A stretch of DNA of 10,645 nucleotides, from assembly GCA_900320035.1 (NCBI GenBank), contig ONQU01000037.1, positions 1 through 10,645 of the forward strand, in the 5' to 3' direction. The translations under genes were made by a program, and so were the position numbers. Every line of letters begins with the position of its first letter. Position 1 is the stretch's first letter. Positions 6,650 to 10,645 of this stretch are shown here, one piece after another. The notes beneath the pieces are model-generated. The model had not been told where the DNA came from, ran no database searches, and worked only from the letters and a program-made list of their open reading frames with translations. Source of the stretch: an uncultured Rhodospirillaceae bacterium (GTDB lineage Bacteria > Pseudomonadota > Alphaproteobacteria > RF32 > CAG-239).

Positions 6650-7834
6650 ATGGCAGATAGTAAGCCTAATCATTATAGCTATAAGTTTAAATTTGATATG
6701 GAAAAATTACCGGCCGAGCAGAAAGACCGCGTTTCTCGAAAATTGTCTGTTTTAGGCTTAATTTTCGGGTTAGCATTTATTGCTTTAGCTGTTTTTGAAA
6801 TCATTTCGTATTTTTATTCCGAGCCTAATGAAATTTACGAATTTGATATGCCGACGCGATTCTCTACTCAAGATATTTTAATGCAACGCTATATATTCGA
6901 TACAATTGCGTTGGTTTTGGGGATAATTATTGTGGCAATTTCAATTTTTACATATTGGCGGCGCAAGGTTATTTATTTTGATGGTGAAAACATTAAAATG
7001 ACGTATCTCTCGCTTTTTAAGCAGCCTCACACGGAAATTGAAGCTTTACACAATTATCTGGGTGTTTTGTTGCGTGTAGAATATTATCAACTCGGTTTAA
7101 TGAGCCGTAATCGCTACATTATTGAACTTTATCATCCGGAAAAAGAGAAGCGGGTGCCACTTTATCTGACGACGAGTAGTCGCAATGTGCGGCAGATGTG
7201 GGAATATTATTCGGCAAAGTTAAAACTTCCGGCACTGTTTATGACCGATCATGGGTTAATTTCGCGTCATCATAGCGAATTAAATAAAACTTTGAACGAT
7301 ATGGCCGCAAAATGGCATTTAAAATCTCTCTATAGAGAAAATGAGAAAACACCGGCGACAGTTAAGTGTAAAATAGAACCGCATCGAGCCATTGTTAAAG
7401 AGCGTCGCTGGTTTTTTGATGTATATAGTATTTTGGCCTTATTAGGTATATTGATATTAGGAACTTTGATTGTTTATGGTGGCTTAAATTATCAATATAT
7501 TTTGCCGTATATCGGGTTATGGGGATTAGTAGCTTTAATGACTTTAGGAGGGGTAATTGTTCTTTTTTCAACTGTTATTCTATTCAGTAAAGATGTACTG
7601 ATTATAACCGATGAAGGAATATTGTTGGGGCATAATATATTATTTTTACGCCGCAACGCTGAATATGTTAAAAAAGATGAAATTGCCGCTGTTGATATCG
7701 GGCATAATCCGACCACTGAACGTTACTATCTATCAATTATTGCGGATAATCAAAGTTTGATTTTCGGAAAAAATATGCCGGTAAGTGATTTGCGTTGGGT
7801 GCGCGGTTTTGTGATTAAACAGATTGCAAAATAA
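6650..7834 (+). CDS. Four-TM membrane protein, apparent tandem duplication of a 2 TM + beta-domain unit, function unknown
   Basis: I do not recognise this 394-residue protein as a named family. Hydrophobic segments lie near 33-54, 82-102, 257-277 and 286-312. Each pair is followed by a soluble domain of about 80-100 residues with alternating short hydrophobic strands. The first domain runs from RRKVIYFDGENI (104-115) to about 195, ending in a helix NVRQMWEYYSAKL. The second runs from SKDVLIITDEGI (313-324) to the C-terminus, ending in a helix DLRWVRGFVIKQIA. The parallel layout suggests an ancient internal duplication, and the domains resemble bacterial PH-like (bPH) membrane proteins in architecture; both points are by-eye inferences. 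A charged linker (about 200-255) joins the halves. There is no signal peptide, and the soluble parts are probably cytoplasmic. The start has AAGGAG (6638-6643) six bases upstream. The gene is divergent from the cyclase operon and ends in its own terminator. Confidence 0.85.
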   Translation: MADSKPNHYSYKFKFDMEKLPAEQKDRVSRKLSVLGLIFGLAFIALAVFEIISYFYSEPNEIYEFDMPTRFSTQDILMQRYIFDTIALVLGIIIVAISIFTYWRRKVIYFDGENIKMTYLSLFKQPHTEIEALHNYLGVLLRVEYYQLGLMSRNRYIIELYHPEKEKRVPLYLTTSSRNVRQMWEYYSAKLKLPALFMTDHGLISRHHSELNKTLNDMAAKWHLKSLYRENEKTPATVKCKIEPHRAIVKERRWFFDVYSILALLGILILGTLIVYGGLNYQYILPYIGLWGLVALMTLGGVIVLFSTVILFSKDVLIITDEGILLGHNILFLRRNAEYVKKDEIAAVDIGHNPTTERYYLSIIADNQSLIFGKNMPVSDLRWVRGFVIKQIAK

Positions 7835-7872
7835 AGCAACGCAAAAAAGGATTGCTTTATGAGGCTTTTTTT
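7831..7872 (+). terminator. Likely intrinsic terminator after the duplicated membrane protein
   Basis: ATAAAGCAA (7831-7839) pairs perfectly with TTGCTTTAT (7852-7860) around a 12-nt loop, and T7 follows at 7866-7872. The stem begins inside the stop codon, and five bases (GAGGC) separate it from the T-tract, which weakens it. An alternative pairing of AAAAAAG (7843-7849) with CTTTTTT (7865-7871) could compete. Confidence 0.6.
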
Positions 7873-7911
7873 GTTATGGGTAAAATAATTTAATTTCAAG
7901 AGGAAAAAAAT

Positions 7912-8676
7912 ATGGCTAAAAATGTTAGAAAGAAAACGGCTGAAACAGCTCCGAAGACAACTAAAAAAACAATAGATGTAGCAGTAAAGACAAGGCGTAT
8001 TGCTAAAGATACATCAAAAATCAATCCAGAATATACGGATGCGTTTATCAACGAAGTAGATGAAGATGTTAAAAATGATAATTTTAAAGTTTTGTGGAAT
8101 CGTTATGGTATTTTTGTGATTTTGTTTGTGGTGTTGGCTGTTTCAGCCACTGTTTCATTTGAAAAAATAAGAAGTTGGAAAGTGACACAAAATCAAGCTT
8201 ACACCGAAAATTATATGGCGGCCTCACAATTAAAAGAAAATTTAGGTGAAACGTTGGCGGAACTGCAAAAAATTGCTAATGATAATAAAGGCATTTTTAG
8301 TGATTTTGCTAAATTACAGATTGCCAATGTACTTTTCAGTCAAGACAAAGAAGATGAGGCGTTGGCAGCACTGCAAAATTTAACAGAGGACAGTGAGGTT
8401 ACCGATGAGGTAAGACATATTGCTCTAATTAAGCTGGCAACCTATAAAGTTGATGTTATGCCACGTGTGGAATTTGAGGCGATGTTGAAACCTATGATTG
8501 AAACGAATACATCATGGACACCATTAGCACAAGATTTGTTAGCTATGGTTGCTATTCGTGATGGTGATGTGGAAACAGCTCAGACAATTTATGAGAATAT
8601 TTTGAAAATAAAAGATTTGCCTGAAAATTTCCGAACGAAGGTGCAAGATATGTTGTCATCTTTAGATGATATGTAA
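7912..8676 (+). CDS. YfgM-like TPR_21 inner-membrane protein
   Basis: YfgM-type proteins are single-span inner-membrane proteins with a periplasmic TPR-like domain. In E. coli YfgM associates with SecYEG and PpiD and takes part in periplasmic chaperone traffic. This 254-residue protein has a Lys/Thr-rich cytoplasmic N-terminus (1-60), longer and more basic than in E. coli YfgM. One membrane segment follows (about 64-82), then a helical repeat region. The helices fall in pairs such as FSDFAKLQIANVLFSQDKED and DEALAALQNLTED (about 129-161), with a last pair at about 203-232. The segment just after the membrane (WKVTQNQAYTENYMAASQL) is typical of the TPR_21 domain. The placement directly before bamB and der is the conserved neighbourhood of this family and the strongest support. 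AAGAGGA lies seven bases before the ATG. The stop is 15 nt before bamB. Confidence 0.88.
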   Translation: MAKNVRKKTAETAPKTTKKTIDVAVKTRRIAKDTSKINPEYTDAFINEVDEDVKNDNFKVLWNRYGIFVILFVVLAVSATVSFEKIRSWKVTQNQAYTENYMAASQLKENLGETLAELQKIANDNKGIFSDFAKLQIANVLFSQDKEDEALAALQNLTEDSEVTDEVRHIALIKLATYKVDVMPRVEFEAMLKPMIETNTSWTPLAQDLLAMVAIRDGDVETAQTIYENILKIKDLPENFRTKVQDMLSSLDDM

Positions 8677-8691
8677 CAGTAAGAGGATAAA

Positions 8692-10005
8692 ATGTTAAAA
8701 ATAAAATCTTGGGAAGTTTTTTGCGGTGTTGTTGCCGTATTTATTTTGAGCGGCTGTTCAAGTAAGGTTTTACCGCAAGGACAACGTGTATCTGTTTTAG
8801 AGCAAGAAACAGCAATTAAGGCGGAAGTTGCTGATGGTGCAGCGCAGATTCAGATACCGAGTGCGGTGCCTAACTCTGCATGGCGGCAGACAGATGTTAG
8901 TGCTCAGCATGTTATTCCAAACGTGCAGACAGGTGCGCGCTTTGTGAGGGCATGGAAAACGGATTTTGGTAAAGGGAGTTCAAAGCACGAATTTCTAATT
9001 TCTCAACCGCTTATCAGCGGCGAAAGAGTTTATACTTTAGATGCTGAAGGCTCTATGCGTGCTCATAAGCTGGATAATGGTGATACGATTTGGGTAACAC
9101 CGCTTGAACCTAAAGAAAAAAATGTTGACGATACGGCAATTAAAGGCGTTGGTATGGCCATGGAAGGTGGCGTTATTTATGCTACCACCGGTTTTGGAGT
9201 GGTTTTTGCCGTTAATGCTGAAGACGGGCGAATTTTATGGCAGAAAAATATGAACACATTATTTAGAATTGCCCCAGTGATTGCAGCTGGTAAGATTTTA
9301 GTACAGAGTGTCGATAATAAGTTTTATGCGCTTGATGTCCATAACGGCGAAAAATTATGGGATTATGACATTGCCATGGAAAATACTACCATGGTCGGCG
9401 GCGCATCGCCCGCATATAGCGGCAGTTTAGATGTGGTAATTGCCGGTTTTGCCAATGGTGAATTGCAGGCGTTTAATGGTACAATTGGTACACCGTTGTG
9501 GTCTGACACACTGATTTCGCAACGCCAAGCTTATTCTTCAACCTATCTACACACAATTACCGCAGCACCGGTTGTTGAAGGTGGTAAAGTATATGCTTTA
9601 GGACGTTCCAATGTGATGGTGGCAATTGATATTCGTACCGGTTCGCGGATTTGGGAAAAATCTATTGGTGGTGATGATACACCGCTGTTGGCAGGTAATA
9701 CGCTGTATATGGTTACCGAAAAGCAGGAGTTGGTGGCTTTGAATAAGGCTAATGGCCGTGTTTTGTGGGCCAAAAACTTAGATTTTGGTGATAAAAAGAA
9801 AAGCAAGCGCATATTTGCACCGGTGATGATTGACAGCCGTTTAGTGATTGCGCTATCAAATGGCGATGTGTTGTTCTACAATCCGCAAAATGGCAATTTA
9901 ATTGAGCGTTTGGATACCGACGAGGAATTAAATGCGGCGCCGATTGCGGCTAATGGGTACGTCTTGTTTGTAACGGCTAATGCCAAACTTTTGGCCTATC
10001 AATAA
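8692..10005 (+). CDS. bamB: Outer-membrane protein assembly factor BamB (lipoprotein, beta-propeller)
   Basis: BamB is a lipoprotein of the BAM complex that helps BamA insert outer-membrane proteins. The 437-residue protein has a short hydrophobic signal and a lipobox LSGC (19-22). C22 is followed by Ser-Ser, not Asp, which favours outer-membrane targeting. A linker (about 25-85) precedes an eight-bladed-type propeller. Blade motifs of the form [A/V]-x-[D/N]-x-x-[N/D]-G-x-x-[L/I]-W recur: KLDNGDTIW (126-134), NAEDGRILW (175-183), LDVHNGEKLW (214-223), IDIRTGSRIW (312-321), LNKANGRVLW (350-359). There are degenerate copies at FNGTIGTPLW (261-270) and YNPQNGNLI (396-404). Only a complete propeller would end at KLLAYQ, where the last strand closes blade one, so the gene looks intact. 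AAGAGGA lies four bases before the ATG. It sits between the YfgM-like gene and der in the usual order. Confidence 0.96.
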   Translation: MLKIKSWEVFCGVVAVFILSGCSSKVLPQGQRVSVLEQETAIKAEVADGAAQIQIPSAVPNSAWRQTDVSAQHVIPNVQTGARFVRAWKTDFGKGSSKHEFLISQPLISGERVYTLDAEGSMRAHKLDNGDTIWVTPLEPKEKNVDDTAIKGVGMAMEGGVIYATTGFGVVFAVNAEDGRILWQKNMNTLFRIAPVIAAGKILVQSVDNKFYALDVHNGEKLWDYDIAMENTTMVGGASPAYSGSLDVVIAGFANGELQAFNGTIGTPLWSDTLISQRQAYSSTYLHTITAAPVVEGGKVYALGRSNVMVAIDIRTGSRIWEKSIGGDDTPLLAGNTLYMVTEKQELVALNKANGRVLWAKNLDFGDKKKSKRIFAPVMIDSRLVIALSNGDVLFYNPQNGNLIERLDTDEELNAAPIAANGYVLFVTANAKLLAYQ

Positions 10006-10016
10006 AGGGGAAAAAA

Positions 10017-10645
10017 GTGCTTTCTGTAGCTATTATCGGACGTCCAAATGTCGGAAAATCAACGCTATTTAACCGTTTAGCCGGTAAAAAATTAGCCATT
10101 GTACATGATCAACCAGGGGTTACTCGTGACCGCAAAATGGCGCCGGCCAAACTCAGAAATTTAGAGCTGATAATTATTGATACTGCCGGTTATGAATATT
10201 CAACTGTCGATAATATGGAAAGCCGGATGTGGAAACAAACGCAGATGGCCATTGCCGACGCTGATGTGTGTTTGTTTATGATTGATGCCCGTTCCGGTTT
10301 GCAGCCCTATGATGAATTGTTTGCTTCACTGGTGCGTAAAATGCAGAAACCGGTTATTTTATTGGCTAATAAATGCGAAGGTAAAAAGCAAGAGGATGCT
10401 GTTTTTGAGGCCTATAAATTAGGTTTGGGCCAGCCGATTCCTTTTTCCGCCGAGCATGGTATCGGTTTTGATGATTTGTATATGGAATTATTGGAAATTG
10501 ATGAAAAGAAAAATGCTGAAGCGGAAAAACAAGATGATGTTACCGAGGCTGAAAGACCAATTCAAATTGCTTTTGTGGGGCGGCCAAATGTGGGAAAATC
10601 GACTTTGGTGAATGCACTTTTGGGCGATGAGCGTATGTTGACAGG
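10017..10645 (+). CDS. der: Ribosome assembly GTPase Der (EngA), 3' end cut by window edge
   Basis: Der is the double-G-domain GTPase needed for maturation of the 50S ribosomal subunit. I read 209 full codons with no stop before the edge. The first G domain has GRPNVGKS (8-15), the switch T36 in GVTRDR, DTAG (55-58), NKCE (118-121) and SAEHG (144-148). The second P-loop, GRPNVGKS (188-195), follows an acidic linker rich in Glu, Lys and Asp (about 161-180). About half of the second G domain and the KH-like domain are missing because of the edge. The start is GTG. No ATG occurs before codon 41, which is past the first P-loop, so GTG must be used. A GGGG six bases upstream touches the bamB stop region and acts as the binding site. 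The gap to bamB is 11 nt, so co-transcription is likely. Glu instead of Asp in the NKxD position of the first domain matches what I recall of alphaproteobacterial Der. Confidence 0.97.
   Translation, partial: MLSVAIIGRPNVGKSTLFNRLAGKKLAIVHDQPGVTRDRKMAPAKLRNLELIIIDTAGYEYSTVDNMESRMWKQTQMAIADADVCLFMIDARSGLQPYDELFASLVRKMQKPVILLANKCEGKKQEDAVFEAYKLGLGQPIPFSAEHGIGFDDLYMELLEIDEKKNAEAEKQDDVTEAERPIQIAFVGRPNVGKSTLVNALLGDERMLT

Noticed and set aside
9543..9812. Minus-strand 89-residue frame inside bamB
   Set aside because: It is antisense to intact propeller blades and has no sign of independent expression.
1..10645. Mobile elements, CRISPR arrays, tRNA or rRNA genes, and stop-codon recoding
   Set aside because: I saw no transposase, integrase, regularly spaced repeats, or cloverleaf-like segment. 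TGA occurs as a normal stop (end of the cyclase), and tryptophans are encoded by TGG.

Overview
The window reads as a contiguous piece of an AT-rich alphaproteobacterial chromosome. The lineage call rests on three things. One is the order TPR_21/YfgM-like protein, bamB, der. Another is the first G domain of Der, which has NKCE and SAEHG instead of the NKxD seen in enterobacterial Der, as I recall from alphaproteobacterial sequences. The third is an AmiD/AmpD-like amidase whose sequence closely follows the alphaproteobacterial version. A small, host-associated or gut-type alphaproteobacterium would fit the base composition, but that is inference. I see no mobile element, CRISPR array, tRNA or rRNA. 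All genes look intact except the two cut by the window edges.

Layout. Positions 1-474 (minus) hold the N-terminal 158 codons of a zinc-dependent N-acetylmuramoyl-L-alanine amidase. It is divergent from a plus-strand gene (627-1193) for a single-span membrane protein with a small FxLyD-like extracytoplasmic domain. That gene converges, over a bidirectional terminator (1211-1250), with an unrecognised 127-residue protein (1249-1632, minus). Next comes a minus-strand block of three tightly packed genes. In transcription order these are a 7-TM/PAS/GGDEF diguanylate cyclase (6513 to 4846), a Fe-S-type RNA m5U methyltransferase (4836 to 3682) and transketolase (3695 to 1731). The gap is 9 nt between the first two, and the last two overlap by 14 nt. 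A long perfect inverted repeat (1655-1707) follows transketolase.

A divergent intergenic region (6514-6649) separates that block from a plus-strand gene (6650-7834) for a four-TM protein that looks like two fused copies of a '2 TM + small soluble beta domain' unit. After a hairpin terminator comes the envelope/ribosome-assembly cluster: a YfgM-like TPR_21 membrane protein (7912-8676), the BAM-complex lipoprotein BamB (8692-10005) and the GTPase Der (from 10017, GTG start, running off the edge). Spacings of 15 and 11 nt suggest one transcript.

How they fit together: the right half is envelope biogenesis (inner-membrane protein release, outer-membrane protein assembly) coupled to ribosome assembly. 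The middle block joins c-di-GMP synthesis with RNA modification and the pentose phosphate pathway, most likely a co-transcription of convenience. I did not find a convincing undescribed system. The items best worth a second look are the inverted repeat, the duplicated membrane protein, the two small unrecognised proteins, and the repeated GTGTAAAAT sequence around the cyclase start.
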